In this document: piece after piece, positions 57,556-64,000 of the stretch
Layout: each line of letters starts with the position of its first letter
Position numbering within the stretch: the first letter of the stretch is position 1
Assembly: GCF_014137995.1 (NCBI RefSeq)
Contig: NZ_JACGWV010000001.1
Location: 2,294,001-2,358,000 of the forward strand
Direction: 5' to 3'
Length of the DNA: 64,000 bases
Source: Promicromonospora sukumoe
GTDB taxonomy: Bacteria; Actinomycetota; Actinomycetes; Actinomycetales; Cellulomonadaceae
Notes under the pieces: model-generated
What the model saw: the letters and a program-made list of their open reading frames with translations, nothing else
Databases searched by the model: none
What the model was told of the DNA's origin: nothing
Made by a program: the position numbers and the translations under genes

Positions 57556-58572
57556 ATGACGACACCCACGACATCGAGGCGGGGCCTGAGCCGCCGCACC
57601 CTCATGACCGGCGCGGGGACCGCGGCCCTGGGCGTGCTCGGCGGCGTGACCGGCGCGCGGGCGCTGGGCGCGACCCCCGCGACAGCCGCGACCCCCGCAA
57701 CACCCACGCCCCCGACCGGCTTCGCCACGTTCTCCTGGCTGGGCACCTCGGGCTGGAAGATCCATACGCCCACCACCACCGTTCTCCTCGACCCGTACGT
57801 CACCCGCTTCGACACCGGCCTGGCCAAGGGCGCGTTCGACGCGACGACGAGGCTGCGGGTCGACGCCGCGGCGCTCGACCAGGCCCTCGGCGCCCCCGGG
57901 ACCGCGGACGGCGCCGTCGACTCGATCCTGGTGACCCACACCCACTGGGACCACTTCTCCGACGTGCCGCACCTCGCCCGCACGCGCGGCGCCATGGTGT
58001 TCACGACCCTGACCGGCTACCACCTCGCCCGGGCCATGGGCGTGCCGCAGGGGCAGCTCGCAGTGGTGCGCGGCGGCGAGGAGATGCACCTCGGCGACCT
58101 GGTGCTGCGGGTGGTGCCGTCGCTGCACAGCCGGACGGCGTCGGGCGCGCTCCTGTTCCCCGGCGTGCACACGCAAGCGCCGCGCCGGCCCCGCACGATC
58201 GCGGACCTGCCGGAGGGCGACACCCTGTCGTACCTGCTGCGCTCGCCGGGTGGCCGGTCCGTGCTGCTCCTCGGAGGCAGCGACTACGACGACCAGGCGC
58301 TGCGCGGCCTGCGCGTGGACACGGTCGCGCTGCCCGTGCCCAGTACGGACACCACCGCCGACTTCGCGGGCCGCCTGCTGACGGCGCTGGAGCAGCCCCG
58401 GCAGGTCGTGCTGGTGCACTGGGACGACTTCGAGTCGCCGCTGGCCAACCCGCCGCAGGCCGGCGAGGAGACGCGGCGCAGGATGGACGACCTGACCGCG
58501 CGGATCCGCCGGATCTCGCCGCGCACCGAGGTGGTGGTGCCGCGCTACGGCGTGCCGCTCGACCTCCTCTGA
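57556..58572 (+). CDS. Tat-exported metallo-beta-lactamase-fold hydrolase
   Basis: The N-terminus (SRRGLSRRTLMTGAGTAALGVLGGV) is a Tat signal with SRRTLM and an Ala-rich cleavage region near residue 45. The mature domain has the metal motif HTHWDH (VTHTHWDHFSDV), later His residues in VVPSLHSRTAS and LVHWDDFESP, and a GGSDYDDQ acid. It is the L-ascorbate-lactonase-like (UlaG/COG2220) branch. Substrate unknown. The LysR regulator is divergent and a candidate controller. Confidence 0.9.
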   Translation: MTTPTTSRRGLSRRTLMTGAGTAALGVLGGVTGARALGATPATAATPATPTPPTGFATFSWLGTSGWKIHTPTTTVLLDPYVTRFDTGLAKGAFDATTRLRVDAAALDQALGAPGTADGAVDSILVTHTHWDHFSDVPHLARTRGAMVFTTLTGYHLARAMGVPQGQLAVVRGGEEMHLGDLVLRVVPSLHSRTASGALLFPGVHTQAPRRPRTIADLPEGDTLSYLLRSPGGRSVLLLGGSDYDDQALRGLRVDTVALPVPSTDTTADFAGRLLTALEQPRQVVLVHWDDFESPLANPPQAGEETRRRMDDLTARIRRISPRTEVVVPRYGVPLDLL

Positions 58573-58854
58573 CGCCGTTCGGGCCGCCCGGTGCGGGCCG
58601 GGCGGCCCGGCGCGGATGCTCCCCGTGATCTCTCATCACGGACTGCCTCGGCGAACGCCCGCCGCGGACGTAAGATCACGCGGTCGGCGGCGCGTCGAGG
58701 ATGATTCGGTCCGCTGCGGGGTGAACTTCGGGGACGCTGATCGAGATTGCTTGACGGGCGAGCAAATAAATCAATACCGTATCCGTTGCCGGTTTTTAAT
58801 GCGCATTAGAGGCCGTTCGTTGCATCCCCTGCAGAAAACCGGAGGAGCCCGACG
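58573..58854 (+). promoter_or_regulatory. AT-richer leader of the LacI gene
   Basis: The 282-bp gap is much less GC-rich than its surroundings between 58740 and 58815. TTGACG at 58751 could be a -35, but the -10 17-18 bp downstream (ATACCG/TACCGT) is weak. GGAGGAG lies 9-15 nt before the ATG at 58855. No gene is seen. Confidence 0.4.
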
Positions 58855-59958
58855 ATGAGCCCACGACGACGTGCGACTCAGGTGGACATCGCGCGAGCAG
58901 CGGGCGTCTCACAGGCGACGGTATCTCTGGTGATCAGCGGCGGCCACGGCAGCGAACAGGTCGCCGAGCACACCCGCGCGGCGGTGCTCGACGCGGCCGC
59001 GCGGCTCGGCTACACGGTCAACACCGCGGCGCGCAGCCTCAAGGGCGGCCGCAACCGGATGCTCGGCCTCTACACGTTCGAGTCCGTGTTCCCCACCGAC
59101 CAGCGCGACTTCTACTACCCGTTCCTGCTCGGCGTCGAGCGGGCCACCGCCGAGCTCGGGTACGACCTGCTGCTGTTCAGCTCCGTCAGCCCCGGCCCGC
59201 GCCGCTTCACCTCCGACGGGATCAACCGGCTCAAGGTCGCCGACGGCTGCGTGCTGCTCGGCCGGCAGGTCGACCGGGCGGACATCGCCGAGCTGGTCGG
59301 AGACGACTACCCCTTCGTGTTCGTCGGACGGCGCGAGCTGCCCGGCGTGGAGCTCTCCTGGGTGGCCCCGGACTACGTGGACGCGACGTGCGCCCTGGTC
59401 CGCCGGCTGACCGGTCTCGGGCACCGCCGTCTGGCCTACCTGCGGCCCGACGACGACCAGGAGCCCACCCGCGACCGTGAGGCGGGCTTCCGCGCGGGCG
59501 TGGCCGACGCCGGGCTGCCGGAGCAGGAGGTGCACGTCCTGCCGGTCGGCTCCGCTCCACGGGTCGACGGGGTCGGCGAGGTGCTGACCGGGCCGCTCAC
59601 GACGCTGCTGGACGCCTGGCGCGCCCGCGACGTCACCGCCGTCCTGGTGGACCCGGGCGAGAACGACCGGACAGTCGCCGTCCTGGAGCAGGCCGCCACG
59701 GGGGCCGGGATGCGCATCCCCGAGGACCTCTCCGTCGCCGTGCTCGGCGACCCCTCCCCGCCTCGCTCGGCCGACGGCTCCGCGGGGCTGCCCATCTCCA
59801 CCCGGGACTGGACCCGCTTCGCCCTGCCGCGCGAGGCGCTGGGCCGCGCCGCCGTCCACCTCCTGCTCGACCTCCTGGCCGACGACGGCGGCAGCGTGCG
59901 GCAGCTCCTCGTCCCCTGCACCCCGGTCGACGGCGAGACGGTGGGCAGCCCGCGCTGA
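58855..59958 (+). CDS. LacI-family regulator
   Basis: The 367-residue protein has the HTH TQVDIARAAGVSQATVSLVISGG with the hinge AARLGYTVNTAARSLKGGRNRMLGLY. The sugar-binding-protein-like effector domain follows (YYPFLLGVERATAELGYDLLLFSS, DGCVLLGRQ, RRLAYLRPDDDQEPTRDREAGFRAG). No sugar transporter or glycoside hydrolase is adjacent, so its targets lie elsewhere or it acts alone. Confidence 0.92.
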   Translation: MSPRRRATQVDIARAAGVSQATVSLVISGGHGSEQVAEHTRAAVLDAAARLGYTVNTAARSLKGGRNRMLGLYTFESVFPTDQRDFYYPFLLGVERATAELGYDLLLFSSVSPGPRRFTSDGINRLKVADGCVLLGRQVDRADIAELVGDDYPFVFVGRRELPGVELSWVAPDYVDATCALVRRLTGLGHRRLAYLRPDDDQEPTRDREAGFRAGVADAGLPEQEVHVLPVGSAPRVDGVGEVLTGPLTTLLDAWRARDVTAVLVDPGENDRTVAVLEQAATGAGMRIPEDLSVAVLGDPSPPRSADGSAGLPISTRDWTRFALPREALGRAAVHLLLDLLADDGGSVRQLLVPCTPVDGETVGSPR

Positions 59959-60026
59959 GGTCCGCCGTCGGGCCGAGGCCGGAGATGCGGGCGCGGAACG
60001 GTGCGGGCGCACCCGCCGAAGGGTGC

Positions 60027-60032
60027 GAGACT
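60027..60032 (+). promoter_or_regulatory. Possible leaderless -10 (GAGACT)
   Basis: GAGACT lies 6 nt before the ATG at 60039. Confidence 0.35.
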
Positions 60033-60038
60033 GCCCGC

Positions 60039-60461
60039 ATGCGTGACGACGAGTGGTCCCGGCAGCGGGCCGAGGCGGTCCGGGTCCAGGGCGAGCGGCT
60101 CGCCGCCCGGCAGGACGCCGAGCACACCCGCGCCGAGGCGATGCTGCGCGACTTCGTGGCCGCCGCGGACGCCGCCGGTCTCGCCGCCGAGGACCTCGTG
60201 GTCCAGGGCTACGGCGGGCGCGGGACGGCGCGCACCGGGCTGAAAGGCTGGTACCTGCGCGTCGACCGCACCGCGGGGGTCAGCACCGACGGCGACTTCT
60301 ACGTCCTCACCGCGCCGATCGGCCTGCTCGACCGCGTGCGCGGCATCCGCCCCGAGGCGCGCCGTCCGCCGCTCACGCTGGGCGCGGGCGGCAAGGACGG
60401 CGAGTCCATGCCGCTGGCCGACGTCCTGAACCGGCTGCTGCCGGGGTGGCGCGGGCACTGA
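60039..60461 (+). CDS. Conserved hypothetical protein
   Basis: This 140-residue protein has an N-terminal charged helix (DDEWSRQRAEAVRVQGERLAARQDAEHTRAEAMLRDFVAAADAAG) and a C-terminal beta-rich part (GLKGWYLRVDRTAGVSTDGDFYVLTAPIGLLDRVRG) ending in GESMPLADVLNRLL. The codon use and mixed fold make it a convincing gene. Its function is not recognised. Confidence 0.75.
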   Translation: MRDDEWSRQRAEAVRVQGERLAARQDAEHTRAEAMLRDFVAAADAAGLAAEDLVVQGYGGRGTARTGLKGWYLRVDRTAGVSTDGDFYVLTAPIGLLDRVRGIRPEARRPPLTLGAGGKDGESMPLADVLNRLLPGWRGH

Positions 60462-60509
60462 GCAGCCGGGCGCGTCCGGCGCCGTCGGACGGCGAACCCG
60501 GCCGAGCCC

Positions 60510-61391
60510 TCAGCCCGCCGAGCGGCCCAATGCCTCCCAGCGTCGCCACCCGGCGACGCGCTCCTCGGTGATCGGCAGCACGGCGTCGGCGGCGAGGTCG
60601 CCGACCAGGATGCGCAGGGGCGGCTCGTCGGCGTCGACGACGGCGAGGACCACGCGGGCGACGTCCGCCGGCGACGACGAGCCCGGCGGGTGCCACGCCG
60701 CGGCGCGCAGCGCGTCGTACGCGGGGAGCTGCGCGGCGCGCACCGCCGACTCGTCGCGCCACGCGGTGTCCACGGGGCCGGGCTCGACGAGCGTCACGTG
60801 CACGCCGAACCCCGCCACCTCCTGGGCGAGCGACTCCGACAGGCCTTCGAGCGCCCACTTCGACGCGCTGTAGCCGCCGAGCCCCGGCCAGGCCGCGACG
60901 CCGCTGGAGCTGGAGACCTGCACGATGTGCCCGGAGCCCTGGGCGCGCAGCACGGGCAGCGCCGCCTGGGTCACGTGCAGCACGCCGAACAAGTTGACGT
61001 CGAGCTGCGCCTGTAGCTGGGCGGGCGTGATCTCCTCAACGGTGCCGAACAGGCCGTAGCCCGCGTTGTTCACCACGACGTCGAGGCGGCCCAGCGCCTG
61101 GGTTGCCTCCTGGACCGCGGCCCTGACCTGGTCGGGGTCGGTCACGTCGAGGCGCAGCGGCACGACGGCGCCGCCGTGCGCGGCCACGAGGTCGTCGAGG
61201 GCGGCGAGGTCCCGCGCGGTCGCCGCCACGCGATCGCCGCGCTCCAGGGCGGCGACCGCGATCGCGCGCCCGAGCCCGCGGCTCGCGCCGGTGACGAACC
61301 AGGTCCGGGCCGTCGGTGCGCTCGGCGGGGACGGCGCGGTCGTCGCGGACGGTTCCGGGGTGCGCAGGGTGTCAGCCGCCATGGGCGTCAT
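60510..61391 (-). CDS. Short-chain dehydrogenase/reductase
   Basis: The SDR has a Ser/Thr/Pro-rich N-terminal extension of about 27 residues, then the cofactor loop FVTGASRGLGRAIA, LRLDVTD, NNAGYG, and the catalytic Ser-Tyr-Lys set (VSSSSG, YSASKWALEG). PGPVDT follows. The pattern is that of NADP-dependent classical SDRs; substrate unknown. An ATG at 61382 is also possible. The 228 bp between it and the divergent TetR gene holds short CTGTCGG-type repeats. Confidence 0.92.
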   Translation of the reverse strand: MTPMAADTLRTPEPSATTAPSPPSAPTARTWFVTGASRGLGRAIAVAALERGDRVAATARDLAALDDLVAAHGGAVVPLRLDVTDPDQVRAAVQEATQALGRLDVVVNNAGYGLFGTVEEITPAQLQAQLDVNLFGVLHVTQAALPVLRAQGSGHIVQVSSSSGVAAWPGLGGYSASKWALEGLSESLAQEVAGFGVHVTLVEPGPVDTAWRDESAVRAAQLPAYDALRAAAWHPPGSSSPADVARVVLAVVDADEPPLRILVGDLAADAVLPITEERVAGWRRWEALGRSAG

Positions 61392-61607
61392 CGTGCCAGG
61401 CGGGCGGGTCGCGTGTCGCCGCGGGTGGGGCCGGTGGGCGGGTGCGTGGGGGCGATTCCGTTGCGCGGGGCTGTCGGGTGGGGCTGTCGGGCGGCCTGTC
61501 GGGTGGGACCGTTGCTCGGGAACGTCAGGCAGGCCTGTCGGCACGACTGTCGGCTGGGGGCGTCGTGCGAGTCAAGGACGCCCGGGCCGGGCACGCCGCG
61601 CGGGCAC

Positions 61608-61613
61608 TAGGCT
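61608..61613 (+). promoter_or_regulatory. Leaderless -10 (TAGGCT) of the TetR gene
   Basis: TAGGCT lies 6 nt before the ATG at 61620. Confidence 0.55.
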
Positions 61614-61619
61614 CGCGGC

Positions 61620-62462
61620 ATGCCCGTGGACGACGTCGACACCCGGCCCGCACCGGCGCGGTCCCTGACCCGCCGCGAGCGCCTGCGGCGGCGGACGGTC
61701 GACGAGATCGTGGAGCGGGCCCTGGACCTGGTCGACGGCGGCGGGGCGCACGGCTTGTCGATCGCGCAGGTCAGCAAGGCGATGGGCATGACGCCGCCCG
61801 CGCTGTACCACTACTTCCCGTCCCGGGACGCGCTGCTGGACGCCCTGGTCCTGGCCGCGTACACGGACCTCGGCGCCGCCGTCGAGGCCGCGGCGGAGGC
61901 GGCGTCCGACCGGCCCGCCCCGGACCGGGTGGCCGTGATCGCCCACGCGTGGCGCCGCTGGGCCGTGGACTATCCCCGGCGCTACGTGATGCTGTTCACC
62001 GGCAGCCGCCGCGAGGCGGTGGACCCGCTGGCGGACGTCGGCCCGATCCGCCACAGCATGCTCGCCCTGGTCACGGCACTCCAGGAGCTGGTGCCGGACG
62101 GCGGGGGCGGCGCGAGCCGGGACGACGCGGGCCGGGTCGACAGCAGTGCCGACGAAGCCGCCGCACCGGCCAGAGGTGCTGCGACGACCGGGGGCGGTAC
62201 GTCCCGCGGAGCCGCTCCGGCAGACGAAAACGAGGCGATCGTCGAACCGGGGCTCGACGCCGACCTGCTGCGATGGGGGCAGTCGCTGGGTGCACCACCG
62301 GAGACCGCGCCGGACGCCCTCCGGCTGGCGCTGTCCACCTGGTACCGCGTGCACGGGCTGGTGTCGCTGGAGCTGGTCGGCGGGTTCGGCACCATGGGCC
62401 TGGACGGCGCCGCCCTGCTCACCGCGGAGATCGAGAGCCTGGTCCGCGAGTCCGCCCGCTGA
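61620..62462 (+). CDS. TetR-family regulator with WHG-type ligand domain
   Basis: The HTH is RRRTVDEIVERALDLVDGGGAHGLSIAQVSKAMGMTPPALYHYFPSRDALLDALV. The ligand domain contains RWAVDYPRRYVMLFTG and WYRVHGLVSLELVGGF, as in WHG-domain TetR proteins. A poorly ordered Ala/Gly/Asp-rich insertion (about residues 165-205) is unusual. It is divergent from the SDR gene and may regulate it. Confidence 0.9.
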   Translation: MPVDDVDTRPAPARSLTRRERLRRRTVDEIVERALDLVDGGGAHGLSIAQVSKAMGMTPPALYHYFPSRDALLDALVLAAYTDLGAAVEAAAEAASDRPAPDRVAVIAHAWRRWAVDYPRRYVMLFTGSRREAVDPLADVGPIRHSMLALVTALQELVPDGGGGASRDDAGRVDSSADEAAAPARGAATTGGGTSRGAAPADENEAIVEPGLDADLLRWGQSLGAPPETAPDALRLALSTWYRVHGLVSLELVGGFGTMGLDGAALLTAEIESLVRESAR

Positions 62463-62520
62463 GCCCCGGCTGTCAGCCGATCCGGCGTCGGGCCAGCCGG
62501 TCGGTCGGTCGGTCGGTCAA

Positions 62521-62591
62521 GTGCGCTTCTAACAGGGAATTGGCCCGCCACGCACGGTGTTTTCGGGCGCAATCGCTGGGTAGAAGCGCAC
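62521..62591. repeat. Palindrome D, copy 2 (71 bp)
   Basis: It has the same ends and length as copy 1 at 51807: GTGCGCTTCTA on the left and TAGAAGCGCAC on the right, with CCCG and TTCGGG inside. The arm is partly eroded (AACAGGGAATTGG where copy 1 has CCCAGTCATTGG). Confidence 0.88.
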
Positions 62592-62653
62592 CTTGCCCGC
62601 GGCCAGTCATCGCCCCACAGTCAGCACCGGACCCGTCGAGCGCCGGCCAAAGT

Positions 62654-63550
62654 TCACGCCCCCGCCGTCTCCGCGTGCGTCGTCAGGAACTCCCGGACCA
62701 GCGTCGCGACCTCGTCCGGCTGGTCGAGCGTCGACAGGTGCCCTGCTCCCGGCAGCACCGCCGTCCGCGCGCCGGGGGCTGCCGCGACCGCGGCGTCGAG
62801 GTCGGGCTGGAGCACCAGCGGGTCCTCGGAGCCGCGCACCCACAGCGTCGGCACCGACATCCGGTGCAGGGCCGGGAGAAAGTCGGTGCGCATCGCGAAC
62901 GGCCCGAACGCGAGCGCCTGCCAGTCGTCGAGCCCGGGCTCGCGGTGCCGGTGCTTCTGGTCGGCCTCCTGCCGCGCGATCTCGATCGCGCGCTCGAGGC
63001 CCGGGGTGTCGGCGCCGTACTGCAGGTTGTCGACGAACGAGCGGCGGACGGCGCTCGACGACCGGGCCAGCCACGTGGTGGTCGCACGGAGCGCACCGGG
63101 CGTGCGGGTGAACAGCCAGGTCAGGAACTGCGCCGGACGCCGCGCGCCGAGCCCGCCGGGCGCCAGCAGCACGGCGGCGGTGATCCGGTCGGGGTGGTCG
63201 AGCGCGGTGCCGATCGAGACGCCGCCGCCCATGGAGAGCCCGACGAGCGCCGCCTGCCGGATGCCGAGCTCGTCGAGCAGCCCGATCACGACCCGCTGGA
63301 GCAGCGCCTGGTCCACGCGACCCGGCCAGGGCCTGCTGCCGCCGTGGCGGGGCAGGTCGATCGCCAGCACCCGGAAGTGTTCGGCGAGGACGGGAGCGAC
63401 GTGCATCCAGTCGAGCTCCGCGGTGTCGAGCATCGCGCCGTGCAGCAGAAGGACGGGCGGCGCGTCGGGGCGTCCGCTGCTGTAGAGGCGGACCGGGCCG
63501 CCGGCCACGGTCAGGTCCCGCACCTCGTCGAAGGTGGTGGTCGTGGTCAT
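62654..63550 (-). CDS. Alpha/beta hydrolase
   Basis: The 298-residue hydrolase has VLLLHGAMLDTAELDW, AIDLPRHGGSRPWPG, the elbow LVGLSMGGGVSIG, acid in LWVRGSEDPLVLQ and His in LPGAGHLSTLDQPDEV. Overlap with the TetR gene stop (ATGA) makes a two-gene operon with its own regulator. Substrate unknown. Confidence 0.9.
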   Translation of the reverse strand: MTTTTTFDEVRDLTVAGGPVRLYSSGRPDAPPVLLLHGAMLDTAELDWMHVAPVLAEHFRVLAIDLPRHGGSRPWPGRVDQALLQRVVIGLLDELGIRQAALVGLSMGGGVSIGTALDHPDRITAAVLLAPGGLGARRPAQFLTWLFTRTPGALRATTTWLARSSSAVRRSFVDNLQYGADTPGLERAIEIARQEADQKHRHREPGLDDWQALAFGPFAMRTDFLPALHRMSVPTLWVRGSEDPLVLQPDLDAAVAAAPGARTAVLPGAGHLSTLDQPDEVATLVREFLTTHAETAGA

Positions 63551-64000
63551 GGCGCCTCCTGGTCGTCGTGGGCTCGAGAAGCGGCACGGCTCGCCTCGGC
63601 ATCGGGGCCGACGCCGGAATCGCCCGCGCCGCCCGAAGCGCCGGCGTCGATCCCGACCCGCACCAGGTCCGCGACCACCCCGAGCGCGGCCCGGAGCTGC
63701 TCCGGCGTCAGCGGCCCGATCAGCGCCGACGCCGAGAGCAGACCGATCGTCACGCTCGACAGCGCGAGCGAGACCGCCTCGGGGTCGACGTCGGCCCTGA
63801 CGTGCCCGGACGCCCGCAGCTCCTCGATGTGCCCCGTGATCCACCGGAACCGGGCGCGGTACCGCTCCGGGCCGACAGCGCGCACGTGCTCGCCGAGCAC
63901 GGCGCGGTCGTCGAGCATCGCCGCGGACATCAGCGGGTCGTCCAGCAGCGCCTCGACGCCCGCCCGGTACAGGGCGCTGAGCGGGACGGGGCGCGGCAGG
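63547..64000 (-). CDS. TetR-family regulator, N-terminus beyond the window
   Basis: The frame is open from 64000 to the stop at 63547. About 150 C-terminal residues are visible; they are helical (ALYRAGVEALLDDPLMSAAMLDDRAVLGEHV, RFRWITGHIEELRASGHVRADVDPEAVSLALSSVTIGLLSAS) and typical of TetR ligand domains, followed by a Gly/Ala/Asp tail. The DNA-binding part is outside the window, so the family call rests on the C-terminal half. It is coupled to the downstream hydrolase. Confidence 0.7.
   Translation of the reverse strand, partial: LPRPVPLSALYRAGVEALLDDPLMSAAMLDDRAVLGEHVRAVGPERYRARFRWITGHIEELRASGHVRADVDPEAVSLALSSVTIGLLSASALIGPLTPEQLRAALGVVADLVRVGIDAGASGGAGDSGVGPDAEASRAASRAHDDQEAP

Noticed and set aside
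1..64000. tRNA, rRNA or riboswitch genes
   Set aside because: No cloverleaf, rRNA segment or recognisable riboswitch core was found by reading both strands; a covariance-model scan would be needed to exclude small RNAs.

Overview
The window is chromosomal DNA from a very high-GC actinobacterium. GTG starts are common, the gene families are actinobacterial (13E12-type DUF222/HNH protein, MocR regulator, SigE-type ECF sigma factor, desferrioxamine-type siderophore genes, DUF1990, DUF899), and many genes look leaderless. Two GH3 beta-glucosidases, a GH89 alpha-N-acetylglucosaminidase and a sugar-type MFS carrier suggest a polysaccharide degrader of the Cellulomonadaceae/Promicromonosporaceae kind; that placement is inference. 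No rRNA, tRNA, transposase, integrase or CRISPR array was seen.

Layout. 1-3.6 kb: end of a Gfo/Idh/MocA oxidoreductase coupled to a GH89 enzyme. 4-8.6 kb: UDP-glucose pyrophosphorylase, YciO-like protein, threonine-dehydratase-like enzyme with a divergent LysR regulator, small membrane protein. 8.6-17.3 kb: DinB/methyltransferase pair, DUF1851 protein, EamA exporter, SOS-box-preceded DUF222/HNH protein, PNPOx/MocR divergent pair. 17.4-22 kb: heterodimeric ABC exporter and DDAH. 22-30.4 kb: a four-gene, IdeR-box-controlled hydroxamate siderophore operon. Its last gene fuses a penicillin acylase to a siderophore-type acetyltransferase and its third gene fuses an acyltransferase to an IucA/IucC synthetase. 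30.5-35.3 kb: ECF sigma factor with a membrane partner, two tail-anchored coiled-coil proteins, and a small leaderless gene whose start lies under a LexA-like box. 35.3-40.1 kb: hydrolase, an aberrant P450, an FAD/NAD(P) protein and a secreted protein. 40.9-47.4 kb: GH3-MFS operon, divergent GH3 and a TetR regulator, with two matching palindromic operators between them. 47.5-64 kb: mixed housekeeping and regulatory genes, including a PGRP-type lysin, a FUSC protein, a serine hydrolase/LysR pair, a Tat-exported metallo-hydrolase, and LacI and TetR regulators.

The most unusual DNA is between genes. At least six families of large palindromic or tandem repeats fill the intergenic gaps. They include a 59-bp palindrome present four times, a nested palindrome present near 3.6 kb and again near 40.3 kb, a 71-bp palindrome present at 51.8 and 62.5 kb, and a 113-bp hairpin-bearing tandem array at 52.0-52.4 kb. 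They are not explained by the genes in this window.

A second recurring theme is expression without a leader. In about twenty genes a TANNNT-like -10 element sits 6-8 nt before the start codon. In three places the TAG stop codon of the upstream gene forms the first half of that -10 element.
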